Origin: a virus
IMG/VR virus record: IMGVR_UViG_3300044961_000506
Span: 1 to 46,698 of that record
Length of the DNA: 46,698 nt
Reading direction: 5' to 3' (one strand)
Within the stretch, counting starts at the first letter, position 1. Each line of letters begins with the position of its first letter. Below, in pieces: positions 21,184 to 30,069 of this stretch. The notes beneath the pieces were generated by a model. It did not search any database, was not told the DNA's origin, and was given only the letters and a program-made list of their open reading frames with translations. The translations under genes and the position numbers were made by a program.

Positions 21184-22516
21184 TTGCGAGTTCTTCTTTT
21201 TGCTTCCTTTCTTCGACTAAGGTCTCGAAGGAAGTATAACCTTGGATACCAAGCTGCCTACCCATAAAGTTACGTAACTCTGTATTAGCGTGAAAAGCGT
21301 CGCAAAACTCTTTAGCGGTTGCGCTTTTCACACCTAACTTAGCAGAGGTGAATTTACCTCCGTGCATAGTCGTTCCGAGCCAACCGTTTTCAGCAAACTT
21401 CTCAGCCAGAAAACGATCAAACGACACAGGACATTCTTGGTAATCTTCTCGGTCGTCGAGGTCTTCAAACTTAATATCCATTTCAATAATTCTTTCCGGA
21501 GGACCGTAAGAATTCTTGTGCATCCTAAGTCGAACTGTTTTGGCGACAACTTTTTTCATATCGCTGTCGTCTTTAATTTCTCGATACGGGGCAGCGATAA
21601 TCTGCATAGCCGCAAGCTGGTCACCAGCAGCTCCGCCAATCTTTGTTTTATTACGAAGATCGGTATAGCTTTCGGGAAGCTTGAATGGACCTGCCTGCCC
21701 CCAGTCTTGTTTTGTGGTCTGATGGTGAGCCACAAACAGATTGACGTTATTTGAATTCATAAAATGGGGCAGCACACGACACCAGCCTGCGTTCCACTTA
21801 GCATGCCCCATGTTGCTAACGTCACCAATATCACGCTCCGGTCCTGCTTTCTTTTTCTTCAGGTTCGGATTGAGATATCCGAAATAAGCTTCAAACTCTT
21901 GAGGCGACATCAGCTTGGACCATGTATCCACAGCCACAAACATAGGCGTTTCCGGAGGGACCACAAAAGGCGGCTGAGCCGTAGGGCTTTTACCTCGCAT
22001 GTAAGTTACCCATTCCTCAATCATTCGATGGGATTCCGACAAACTGGCAGGCGGGTGTTGCTCTGTTTTTACACGAGCCAGATACGCTTTAACCTTAGTT
22101 GGGTCAGTCGTCATACAACGCCCAACCCAAGAGCTATGCTGAGGCTTATTTTCAGTCTCTTGATAATAAGCTGGGCAACCTGCACGTAGGAAAGAACCTA
22201 TTAGCCAGTGTATCAGGGATGTTTTGCCAATCCCCTCTTTACCGATCAGGTCCACCATCACACCTTGTGGAAGCCCCATATTTCCCGTAAACCATTCCCA
22301 AGCGAAATGCGGCCATGGCGTCATAGTTCGCCGAATGTCCGACAAAGAAGCTAAACCAAGCGGCGTGTTTTTCTTTTGCGCTCGTAATGTGGCCAGACCG
22401 TTGTGCGAATCTCGCAGTAGCTCGTCATCTATAGCAAAGATGTCAAAAACGGGAGGAGCTACTTTTTGAGAAGTCTGGTTAACATCAATAGTTTTCTTTT
22501 TTCTTCCTCTAGGCAT
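21167..22516 (-). CDS. RecA/UvsX-like recombinase
   Basis: The 449-residue protein has a RecA-type core: Walker A GKEGIGKTS (about 92-100), YYQETENK (position of the RecA catalytic glutamate), MFVAVDTWSK (Walker B) and LFVAHHQTTKQD (the L2-side histidine/glutamine switch region). The N-terminal 70 residues are basic and probably disordered. Such proteins coat single-stranded DNA and catalyse strand exchange, as T4 UvsX does in recombination-dependent replication. Its surroundings (SSB-like protein and polymerase upstream, RecQ downstream, SbcCD and UvsW in the same block) fit that role. A hairpin terminator separates it from the SSB-like gene. Confidence 0.88.
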   Translation of the reverse strand: MPRGRKKKTIDVNQTSQKVAPPVFDIFAIDDELLRDSHNGLATLRAQKKNTPLGLASLSDIRRTMTPWPHFAWEWFTGNMGLPQGVMVDLIGKEGIGKTSLIHWLIGSFLRAGCPAYYQETENKPQHSSWVGRCMTTDPTKVKAYLARVKTEQHPPASLSESHRMIEEWVTYMRGKSPTAQPPFVVPPETPMFVAVDTWSKLMSPQEFEAYFGYLNPNLKKKKAGPERDIGDVSNMGHAKWNAGWCRVLPHFMNSNNVNLFVAHHQTTKQDWGQAGPFKLPESYTDLRNKTKIGGAAGDQLAAMQIIAAPYREIKDDSDMKKVVAKTVRLRMHKNSYGPPERIIEMDIKFEDLDDREDYQECPVSFDRFLAEKFAENGWLGTTMHGGKFTSAKLGVKSATAKEFCDAFHANTELRNFMGRQLGIQGYTSFETLVEERKQKEELANEEES

Positions 22517-22537
22517 ATGCGCTCTTAGTAAAGGCGA

Positions 22538-22558
22538 CCGGGGGATTGAAACCCCCGG
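22538..22558 (-). terminator. GC-rich hairpin between SSB-like and recombinase genes
   Basis: CCGGGGG/CCCCCGG, 7 bp perfect with a 7-nt loop, extendable with a bulge. On the minus strand only a short CTTTACT tail follows, so it may be a partial terminator that sets the ratio of the two products. Confidence 0.6.
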
Positions 22559-22578
22559 CCACCAGTTTTATTATTAAT

Positions 22579-24132
22579 TTATTTCTTGTTCAAACGATTC
22601 ATCAAAGCAACCATACGAACCGTTTCTTTAGGTTTGAGACGCTGGCTTGGGTCTTTTTCGGCCGCAGCATTGCGGGCTTTATAAGACTCCAGTTCAGCGA
22701 GTTCTTCCGGAGTCAGGTCTCCTCCTGTAACCACAGTCACCGTCCCCGCATTAGCTGCAGGAGCTTCGGGAGGGGCTGGAGGAACAGGGGCAGCTGGCGG
22801 AGCCGGAGGAGCAGGCTGGGCTGCTACCGGAGTAATCCCAAAATCAGCTGGTTTTTTCCAGCCCGATTTTTGGTCAAGCGTCATGACATCGGCACTGTGG
22901 CCATCGTTCACAATCGATTGCAATTCAGATTTGGTCATCTGAACAGGCGTTCTGTTTGGGCTTCCGCTGTGAATAACCCAAAACTTCTCCTCAGCAGCAG
23001 GTGCGACAGAAGGAGCTGGTGGGGCGGGAGGAGCCACTGGCGCAGGAGGAGCCGGAGGCGCTGGGGGAGTCGGATAACTCTGTTGCGCAGGCACGGCATC
23101 ATCAGCCAAATCATCTTGGCTCTCGTCCAGATCTTCGTCCTCTAATTCTTGGTCATCCTTGGTGGGACGCCCATGAATACGATTGCCAACATTTGCGGCA
23201 TGCCCGCAATATCGTTTAACGAGTTCCAAATCGATATCAGTTTCTTGAACAATAATATCGACGATTTGCTGATACGTAGGAATCACCAGAACATCCAGTG
23301 AAAGAATGTCATACCGATTGGCTAATTCCGAAGCTGGAATCTTTTTGACCACAGCACCATCCAAAGAATACTTCTTCGTAGAGAAGTGCAGACAGTGTGC
23401 GCTAATATTTTCCAGCTTGGTGAGAGAAACAGTAGCCAACAAGCCATTTTCAGGGTCAGTAATATCCCCAAAAAGGAACTCAGGCCAATTCGGGTCATGA
23501 GGTGTTTTACCGCTAGGAACGGGCCAAGCGAGCTGTTCTTTCATATGGTCCATAGCGCCACGGCTTAAGACCAACAGCGACGTTTCCCAAGCACCATTCT
23601 CGCCCTCATGATAAAAGTTCATGACAGCTTGTTTGCTCGGCAGAGGAACTTTCGGGCGAGAGTTCTTCTTGTCATCAGCTTTCTTGAGATACAGCTTAAT
23701 AAGATCTTCGTCCTTGGTTCGCTTGATTCCGTTATACAAATCAATCAAGGGGTCAGCGGTTTGCTCCGCTGTGGCACCTTCCATGATCTGCAAAGTCCTC
23801 GGACTCAAAAACGAGCGCTCTTTAGCGCCGAAGAAACGATGCGATTGTATATTAACAAAGAACGGCGTGAACGCCGGAGTTTGAGTTTGTTTATCGAGTT
23901 CGGGAGCATTTCGATCCCGATAAGGCATAATCGAAGTTTTATACAAACTATCTGCCTGATTCATCATGACGTTAAACGCAGGCATGACGCGACCTCTCAG
24001 TACGCTGTTTTGTTTGGGATAAACAACTCGAACACCTGGAGCAAACAAGCCTCCTCCTTTACTTCCAATCATCGAGTCACCTTTAGAACCCCCGATAAGA
24101 CGAGGGCGATTCGTAGTATTCATATTAGTCAT
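22579..24132 (-). CDS. Candidate single-stranded DNA-binding replication protein with GYF_2-like domain
   Basis: The 517-residue protein lies between polymerase and recombinase, the usual place for a phage SSB. The N-terminal 320 residues are globular (possibly a gp32-like core; not provable by eye). Then come a very acidic stretch (EDEDLDESQDDLADD), a proline/alanine linker, a small domain with KFWVIHSGSPNRTPVQMTKS and SGWKKPADFGI (about 383-432) like the GYF_2 pattern, another proline/alanine linker and a short C-terminal helical domain. The ATG overlaps the polymerase stop (TAATG) with AAAAGGA just upstream. Linkers in this arrangement are typical of protein-interaction tails. Confidence 0.6.
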   Translation of the reverse strand: MTNMNTTNRPRLIGGSKGDSMIGSKGGGLFAPGVRVVYPKQNSVLRGRVMPAFNVMMNQADSLYKTSIMPYRDRNAPELDKQTQTPAFTPFFVNIQSHRFFGAKERSFLSPRTLQIMEGATAEQTADPLIDLYNGIKRTKDEDLIKLYLKKADDKKNSRPKVPLPSKQAVMNFYHEGENGAWETSLLVLSRGAMDHMKEQLAWPVPSGKTPHDPNWPEFLFGDITDPENGLLATVSLTKLENISAHCLHFSTKKYSLDGAVVKKIPASELANRYDILSLDVLVIPTYQQIVDIIVQETDIDLELVKRYCGHAANVGNRIHGRPTKDDQELEDEDLDESQDDLADDAVPAQQSYPTPPAPPAPPAPVAPPAPPAPSVAPAAEEKFWVIHSGSPNRTPVQMTKSELQSIVNDGHSADVMTLDQKSGWKKPADFGITPVAAQPAPPAPPAAPVPPAPPEAPAANAGTVTVVTGGDLTPEELAELESYKARNAAAEKDPSQRLKPKETVRMVALMNRLNKK

Positions 24133-27100
24133 TAGTTCCTTTTATTTAGTTTTTCTTTTTCTTCTTTAGTTGGTTTCCACGACCACGCGAAAACCAAATC
24201 TGTGTCAATCGGGTAGAACATTTCCCGACCGTGGTAAGTCCATGTATTTTCATCAACCATGAAACGCTGATGCAATTCGACTACCTTAAATCTTTCTTCC
24301 ATAGGGCAGAATGTAACAACAGAGTCATACAAAACGATACCTACACGAGCCTGCATATTATTAGCTCTAAAGTAATCATTTAATTTATTAGCGGCTCGGG
24401 CGGCTGTTGCGGCTACTGATTCCTGAAAGTAGAAGTTACGGGCTTCACGGCCCATTGAGCTATGTAGGCTTTTCTTTAGCTTATAGCTAACTTTATCGGA
24501 AACATATTCAGGGTGAGTTTTGAAATGTCGAACCCTACCGCTGGCAGCACGTAAATAACCTGGGTCCATCGGAGCTTCCTCCAATGACAACAAAAACGAA
24601 GTCGCAATAGGTTGCCTTTCAGCAAGAGCTTTCAACAACTTATCACCAGTTCCTTTTTCCGGTTTGATACCTGTATCCGCTTCAATCTTTCTTTCCAACG
24701 TCGCGCCTGTAGCACCATAGGCGGAACTGAAATTACCCACTTTGGCTGCGCTCCTATGCTTGTCCGGGTTCATGAGCTCACGAGGTTTTTCGTAAGTCAT
24801 TTCGGCCAGCGACCAGTGAAGGTCAGCCTTGGGATGCTTTAGAGTTCCATCATCATTTCTTAGTAACTCACTTTCACTTACTTTCCTAATAACCTTACCA
24901 TCTTTAACTACAGCCATAATCAGATCAGGTATTTGTGCTTCCTTAGGAATACCGCAGTCCTCTGCGTAATTGAGGCGAACCATAGTAGGTTTATCATCAC
25001 CTTTGAGAAGCACAAACCCAAACTGAGGGTCTGGTTCGGTCATTATGCGAATAAGTCTATCGTCGCCGGATATGAAAGCCAACCCGCGAATTTCAGCGGT
25101 TTGGTAGTCCGACTCTACCATGCACCAGCCTTCAGGGGCAGCTACACAAGAACGAAGACTAGGTATCTTTTCAGTCCTATAGCGTTCAAACTCTTTTGGA
25201 AGTATGCCTTCTTCGTAGTCAGTCTGAATAACCCTTTTAACACCTGCGTTGATTGAATCATTAACCCATTTAGGCCAGTTGAGGCAATTTGGTTTCCACG
25301 TTCTTGGGCGACCAGTTTCTGTAGCGCTATATTGACAATGAACTCTACCGTCACTGGCAATCCAATAGTGAATACCATTTTCCTTAATTAAATTACCTTC
25401 CTCATCAACATCAGCTTCTTTCAAAAATGCCTTACAAAGATTACCAACCGCATTGAGCTGCAAAAGCAACTTCAAAAGATCATCTTGATACTGCTCAGCT
25501 AAAATAGTTAACGTTTGTTTATCTGTTGCGGGCGTATATTCTTTTTGACGATCGGTCGGAAAAGTCTCGACTTTTTCCCAAGGTATTGACGGCGTACCTC
25601 GTTCTTTATTACCTGTCGATTTAACAGGTTTCATACCTTTAACATCAAAAAGCCACCTGCGCATCATTGGACCAGAACGAATATTAAAATTATCTGCCTC
25701 GAGGTAATGATTCCAAATTGGCAAAAGCTTAGAAACTTTATCTGCTCCTGCTAAACGCTTAGCCGACTTAAAAGCTTTTTCAACATCATTTACAAACAAG
25801 TCATTTAAAATGTCCGTCACTTGTTCCTCATTACCATTACTTACTTCATTAAGAAAATTTACTAAAAATATTTCTGCTTCTTGCTTAACCTTTCTTTGTA
25901 AAATAACCGACAACCTATCTCTTACATAAGTAAACAAAGACCTTAAATCATCTAATTTTTTCTTGTCTATTGGCAATCCGAATAAAGCAAAATCAGTAAA
26001 AACATTAGTAACAAAAGGAAGAAAAATGTCATAATAATAATCTAAAAGCTCTTGCTTCTCTAACTCGGCAAACAAAATAGGGTAAGCCCTAAAAGGAACA
26101 TCAACGTCATAACAAGCATACGGAATAATAATTTCATCAGGCACAAGCCCATATCCATCTTCCTCAGAATTTTTATTTTCCTTACACCAAAGCATCAAAT
26201 CCAAATCGTAACGCCCGCAATCTGTGTATTGAACCGACAAGCGTTCCAAACCAAGCCCTGCGTATTCGTCAACACACTGTTGAGCAAACTCAGTGTCCAT
26301 CAAACATTTATTATAATATTCCAAACCTAAAACATGATACATCCAAGGGAAATCGGCCGATATGTGGTGCCCGACATATTTTACATGAGGCTTATTAAGG
26401 TATTCCCCTAGTATAGCTCCAGCTTCTTTATAGCTAATGTCAAAGACGTAATTCTTATGAGCATCCATGAAACGCACATAAGCAGCTTCGCCAGGGGCCC
26501 AACATAGCTGAATGCTGCGCAGCTTCCCATCAACATGATTTCTTCCAGACCATTCACAGTCCACGGAAATAACCGAATACTGACCGTCTTTAAGTTGCTG
26601 CACTAAAGATCGTAGATCATTGGAGTCGTAAATCGTCCGGTAATTGGTTTTAACCGTGTCCACTTCAACGCCTTTAAGCGACAGCAGCATCCTGCGGAGC
26701 TCCTTAAAGTTCACATGAAACTTTTCTAGGTAGTCCGGTTTCAGAACCAACTGAACCGGATTAGGCATAGGGAATATGCGACAGTTAAACCGCTTACTCC
26801 AAAACCACCCGCATTCTATATCGCTAAGCTTCAGCTTCATCGGATAAAGCATGTCAAAAACATGCTTACCCAAAGCCACAATCACCTTCGGCTTTACTTT
26901 AGAGATTTCTTCAATAAGGCAAGGCATGCTGGCGGCCAGCTGTTGCTTTGTGGGCTTAAGGCGGCTAGCCCTTGGCAAAAGATATTTAATAAGTGCCGTA
27001 TAATAACATTGATCCACATCAATACCGTTACTCAACGCACAGTCTTTGAACATCGTACCCGCTGGGCCTTTTAGATAACGAGGCTTAGATTTAATCTTAA

Positions 27101-27305
27101 TCCCACTAAAAGACTCAGCGTATTCCTCAGCTTCTTCTTCTAAAAGCGCCGTACTTATAAACATAACATCGGCGGGCATCGGACCCTGCCCAGCCACGAA
27201 AAGAGTCCCGTCATGGCGTCGCGTGGTCCCCACAACAAGAGGGACTTTCACAACACCCGGCGGTAAACTTTCGGCTTCCTCGGTTATTAATTTTTCTTCG
27301 CTCAT
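24132..27305 (-). CDS. Family A DNA polymerase with N-terminal family-4 uracil-DNA-glycosylase-like domain
   Basis: The 1057-residue protein starts with a UDG-like domain (about 35-200: KDCALSNGID, CYYTALIKYLLPR, KPKVIVALGKHVF, PNPVQLVLKP) in which the usual catalytic motifs are not recognisable. A 3'-5' exonuclease follows (VISVDCEW with D249 and E251; YVGHHISADFPW; YACYDVDVPF). The polymerase has motif A (VESDYQTAEIR, D733), motif B (RSAAKVGNFSSAYG, R851 and K855) and motif C (VLYDSVV, D994). The same UDG-polymerase fusion is known for phage SPO1 polymerase. Odd points: tyrosine in place of the usual motif C histidine, and about 110 residues between motifs A and B. It is the replicative polymerase. 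Confidence 0.93.
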   Translation of the reverse strand: MSEEKLITEEAESLPPGVVKVPLVVGTTRRHDGTLFVAGQGPMPADVMFISTALLEEEAEEYAESFSGIKIKSKPRYLKGPAGTMFKDCALSNGIDVDQCYYTALIKYLLPRASRLKPTKQQLAASMPCLIEEISKVKPKVIVALGKHVFDMLYPMKLKLSDIECGWFWSKRFNCRIFPMPNPVQLVLKPDYLEKFHVNFKELRRMLLSLKGVEVDTVKTNYRTIYDSNDLRSLVQQLKDGQYSVISVDCEWSGRNHVDGKLRSIQLCWAPGEAAYVRFMDAHKNYVFDISYKEAGAILGEYLNKPHVKYVGHHISADFPWMYHVLGLEYYNKCLMDTEFAQQCVDEYAGLGLERLSVQYTDCGRYDLDLMLWCKENKNSEEDGYGLVPDEIIIPYACYDVDVPFRAYPILFAELEKQELLDYYYDIFLPFVTNVFTDFALFGLPIDKKKLDDLRSLFTYVRDRLSVILQRKVKQEAEIFLVNFLNEVSNGNEEQVTDILNDLFVNDVEKAFKSAKRLAGADKVSKLLPIWNHYLEADNFNIRSGPMMRRWLFDVKGMKPVKSTGNKERGTPSIPWEKVETFPTDRQKEYTPATDKQTLTILAEQYQDDLLKLLLQLNAVGNLCKAFLKEADVDEEGNLIKENGIHYWIASDGRVHCQYSATETGRPRTWKPNCLNWPKWVNDSINAGVKRVIQTDYEEGILPKEFERYRTEKIPSLRSCVAAPEGWCMVESDYQTAEIRGLAFISGDDRLIRIMTEPDPQFGFVLLKGDDKPTMVRLNYAEDCGIPKEAQIPDLIMAVVKDGKVIRKVSESELLRNDDGTLKHPKADLHWSLAEMTYEKPRELMNPDKHRSAAKVGNFSSAYGATGATLERKIEADTGIKPEKGTGDKLLKALAERQPIATSFLLSLEEAPMDPGYLRAASGRVRHFKTHPEYVSDKVSYKLKKSLHSSMGREARNFYFQESVAATAARAANKLNDYFRANNMQARVGIVLYDSVVTFCPMEERFKVVELHQRFMVDENTWTYHGREMFYPIDTDLVFAWSWKPTKEEKEKLNKRN

Positions 27306-28549
27306 ATTCGAGCTATTATCTTATTAACAAAGTCATCTGCTACGTCTTGTGGCATTTCACCTGCGTCTTTGTATTTATCGTCTGTCGGACATACCATTAC
27401 TTTCCTAGCTCTTGCCAACATCTTAGTAACATCACTTACTGCTTTCCTTCCTACAGAGTCATTGTCGGGAACAAAGATGATCGTATCGAAGTTAGAAGTC
27501 AACAACTTAGCTTGTTCAGGGGCCAAATATTTACCCATGAAAGCCACGGCTGGGACACCTAACCTAGCGGCGTCCAACGGACCTTCCGCCAAGAAAACAA
27601 AACGTCGGCCGGGTTCACGGTTCTCTTGATTCCATTTAACGGAAGCATCAAAACCCATAAGCATGTTGTTACGAAGCGCACCATCCGCAGTCCTATACTT
27701 ACTTGCTGACTTCAATTCATCCTCTTTATCGTTCTTGGGTAAGAAATCGGGTTGAATTACCCAATTTCCATTTTCTTTCACTCGATAGACTTCCCATACC
27801 GACTTATACGGATGCCATACCAAATGATAAGTTCCGTCAACGACTAACTCCAACAATCGGGCCTGCCATCCAACTTGCACACCTCCAACATACGCATAAA
27901 GAATCAAACGCCCTTGGGGAGTATCCTTAAAGCCATTAACTAGACGACGGTAATAATGTCCTCCTCGTTGTTCTGGAGCTTCCTGTTCACAGTAAGAAGC
28001 CCCCATGTGATCCGCTAAACGCTGTCCATCGTAAAATCCTCGATCATGCAAGAACTCCCAAACCGGGTGGTTTTCATCAAGATGTTCAACACCAACGACT
28101 TGTCCTGGGTGATCCGGGATAATGTTTCCGTTGGCATCCTTAATCATCACATTGTCTTTCCTTTTCGGCAAAGTCACATACGCCTCATCGGCTTCCATGG
28201 ATAAACCCCGTTCTCGAATAGGGCGCATCCGCAGAAGCTCGGACACACGGTAAATCTTGCCAGTCTTCATACACATAGCCGACTTGTCGGCATCAAGTGT
28301 GCCTTTTGATTTGGCATACATACCTATCAGACAATACCTTTCAGCATTAACAGCCAAGTGCCTGGACCTCAACTCTTTACGGCCGTCTCGTTCGAGACAA
28401 ATCGGGCTAGCGACATATATTTGGTAACCATGTTTTTCCTTTGCTATTCTTGCTGGGCCATGAATCTTTGCTAAGGCTTCGGCAAGCCGCTTAACTCGAT
28501 CTGGAACATATTCAAACACTGATTCAGTAACTTGTGATTCCTCAGCCAT
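27302..28549 (-). CDS. DNA primase (TOPRIM)
   Basis: The 415-residue protein has a TOPRIM domain at about 320-400: FVFLAEGPLDAARLG (catalytic glutamate) and TIIFVPDNDSVGRKA (DxD metal site), with GVPAVAFMGK between. The N-terminal part resembles the lead-in of DnaG-like primases (LHDRGFYDGQRLADHMG; GRLILYAYVGGVQVGWQAR). No clear CHC2 zinc finger is visible, although cysteines occur early. It would make RNA primers with the DnaB-type helicase encoded at 30576-31967. The start overlaps the initiator gene by 79 nt; a start further in cannot be excluded. Confidence 0.88.
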   Translation of the reverse strand: MAEESQVTESVFEYVPDRVKRLAEALAKIHGPARIAKEKHGYQIYVASPICLERDGRKELRSRHLAVNAERYCLIGMYAKSKGTLDADKSAMCMKTGKIYRVSELLRMRPIRERGLSMEADEAYVTLPKRKDNVMIKDANGNIIPDHPGQVVGVEHLDENHPVWEFLHDRGFYDGQRLADHMGASYCEQEAPEQRGGHYYRRLVNGFKDTPQGRLILYAYVGGVQVGWQARLLELVVDGTYHLVWHPYKSVWEVYRVKENGNWVIQPDFLPKNDKEDELKSASKYRTADGALRNNMLMGFDASVKWNQENREPGRRFVFLAEGPLDAARLGVPAVAFMGKYLAPEQAKLLTSNFDTIIFVPDNDSVGRKAVSDVTKMLARARKVMVCPTDDKYKDAGEMPQDVADDFVNKIIARI

Positions 28550-30069
28550 TCTTCTTGCTCCAATTTATAAGCCTCTTTTTCAATATTGGTAACAAAGTTT
28601 TTAATAATTCCTTTAATAATATTAGGTAGATCAGCTTTTTCTTCCTCGGTAAGTCCTAAAAAGTCCTGAGCTTCAAACCATAAATCTCTTACAAATTCAT
28701 CCGCTGAAAACTGAGCCATCGCGTCCAAAGCATAAGACTCTAAATACATATCCTTCGTATCTTGATTCCAAGGTATTCCTTTTCCTTTCATTCCTAGCCT
28801 GTGACACAAAACACCTACTAACCATGCACGCCCAATCGCCGAAACTCCAAAAATACCTGCTTTTTTAAGATCTTCCATGCAGATCAAAGATTCTTTTACA
28901 ATGCCTCGATCCGGGAAGCAAAATCTTTCTACATCGTCTCTAAGATTGGACACAAAAAACTTAAAGTTACCTACATAGTCTTCTCCTGTCATGATTTTTT
29001 CAATCTTCCTAAGAACCTGAACCAGAGGCTCTTCCGGGAATTCAGGGCTACGTACCCAACGACGAATTCGGGGCGGATTGATTTTTCCTTTCTTCCACAA
29101 ATGCAGGAACATACGCATGGATCGGTAATCCCAGTCATGACAGGAAGCTTTACGGAAAAGCTCTGCTTCCGGGATTGCAAGGATCATGCCTGCTCTAGAC
29201 CAATACCGGGAAGCAGGGATATTCTCCGGAGGAAGCGGGAATTTGACTGCCCCTGATTTGACCAAAGCTTCGGCATCAACCGGGACAATCTTTTTGGCTT
29301 CTTCCGCCCACCGGGCTTGTCCTGCTTCGCTTTCAGAACCGGGACAAAACCGGGCCATGAGTTCTTCACGTCCTTGTTGATAGTAAGCTTCAATCTCATC
29401 TTCTTCGAGGTCCACAACGCATATCTCTTCTTTTTTGGGTTCTTCTAAGATTTCCTTTTTGGGGTCCTCTTTTTGTTCAACAAAAGAAAAATCCGGCCCC
29501 CTTTCGAGCGCAGCGAAGAAAGGGGGTTTGGGGGATTTTTTTTCTTCAGTATTTTCTGCAGAAACATGGTTACTTACTAGGTGCTGATTTTCAGCATGCG
29601 GATTTTCAGCATGCGGATTTTCAGCAACGGCATTAGAAAACGAATCGTCGTTTTTTGCGCTATCCAAAAGCTGGCTAGCTTCAAAAAGAACCCTACGGGA
29701 GAAGTCATACCCACCCCAACTTTGACGAGATTGCTCCTCAAACATATACCCGGCCTCTTCCAGTTCTTTGAAGATCCGGTTTGTCTTATGCCGCCCCATT
29801 CCAAACCGATGGGCGATTTGAGACTTCCATATCGTCCAGTTGTCTGGTTTTGACATAAGATAAGTTAATACCCCGAGGGCTTCGGCCGACAAGTTATCGT
29901 CATTGATGGGTTTGTTGGAAATGACGGTATATGGGTTCTTCTTGTCGTGCTTTTCCCGATGGACCACATGGTAGCCTTTAGGGCACTTATATTCCGGGTA
30001 ATCGGTTTGGTTTTGAAGACGGTGAGATAACCGACGAGAGCAAGTGGGTTTTACGCTGCTCGTATTCAT
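28471..30069 (-). CDS. Replication initiator-like protein with winged-helix N-terminus
   Basis: The 532-residue protein has a winged helix at about 40-135: LSAEALGVLTYLMSKPDNWTIWKSQIAHRFGMGRHKTNRIFKE is the RepA_N/DnaD-type reading (quoted positions 60-103, key residues W76, G93, R97). A repeat AENPHAENPHAENQH, an acidic linker and a helical C-terminal region follow. Genes of this type bind the origin and recruit helicase. The repeat is encoded by three 15-bp tandem units at 29586-29630, like the iterons inside lambda O. It sits between primase and DnaB-type helicase genes and is preceded by the largest intergenic gap of the window. Confidence 0.75.
   Translation of the reverse strand: MNTSSVKPTCSRRLSHRLQNQTDYPEYKCPKGYHVVHREKHDKKNPYTVISNKPINDDNLSAEALGVLTYLMSKPDNWTIWKSQIAHRFGMGRHKTNRIFKELEEAGYMFEEQSRQSWGGYDFSRRVLFEASQLLDSAKNDDSFSNAVAENPHAENPHAENQHLVSNHVSAENTEEKKSPKPPFFAALERGPDFSFVEQKEDPKKEILEEPKKEEICVVDLEEDEIEAYYQQGREELMARFCPGSESEAGQARWAEEAKKIVPVDAEALVKSGAVKFPLPPENIPASRYWSRAGMILAIPEAELFRKASCHDWDYRSMRMFLHLWKKGKINPPRIRRWVRSPEFPEEPLVQVLRKIEKIMTGEDYVGNFKFFVSNLRDDVERFCFPDRGIVKESLICMEDLKKAGIFGVSAIGRAWLVGVLCHRLGMKGKGIPWNQDTKDMYLESYALDAMAQFSADEFVRDLWFEAQDFLGLTEEEKADLPNIIKGIIKNFVTNIEKEAYKLEQEEWLRNHKLLNQCLNMFQIELSGLPKP
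29497..29526. repeat. Palindromic GC hairpin inside the initiator linker
   Basis: CCCCCTTTC (29497-29505) and GAAAGGGGG (29518-29526) form a 9-bp perfect stem with a 12-nt loop, in frame and read as PPFFAALERG. It lies about 60 bp from the iterons and may be part of the origin or an inserted palindromic element. Confidence 0.55.
29586..29630. repeat. Three tandem 15-bp iterons in the initiator gene
   Basis: Units at 29586-29600 and 29601-29615 are identical (GATTTTCAGCATGCG); the third at 29616-29630 differs in the last four bases (GATTTTCAGCAACGG). They lie between the DNA-binding domain and the C-terminal half of the initiator coding sequence, as lambda origin iterons lie in gene O. Confidence 0.75.

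Noticed and set aside
22538-22558. tRNA or attachment site at the GC-rich hairpin
   Set aside because: No cloverleaf or TpsiC-type sequence, and no integrase gene in the window.
22546-23145. 199-codon plus-strand ORF
   Set aside because: Antisense to the proline/alanine linker coding region of the SSB-like gene; arginine/tryptophan-rich composition is a mirror effect of the repeats.
27302-28549. Assigning the primase as a bifunctional primase-helicase
   Set aside because: No P-loop is present in it, and a separate DnaB-type helicase gene is encoded at 30576-31967.
29586-29630. CRISPR-like repeats
   Set aside because: The units are contiguous, without spacers, and in frame within a gene.
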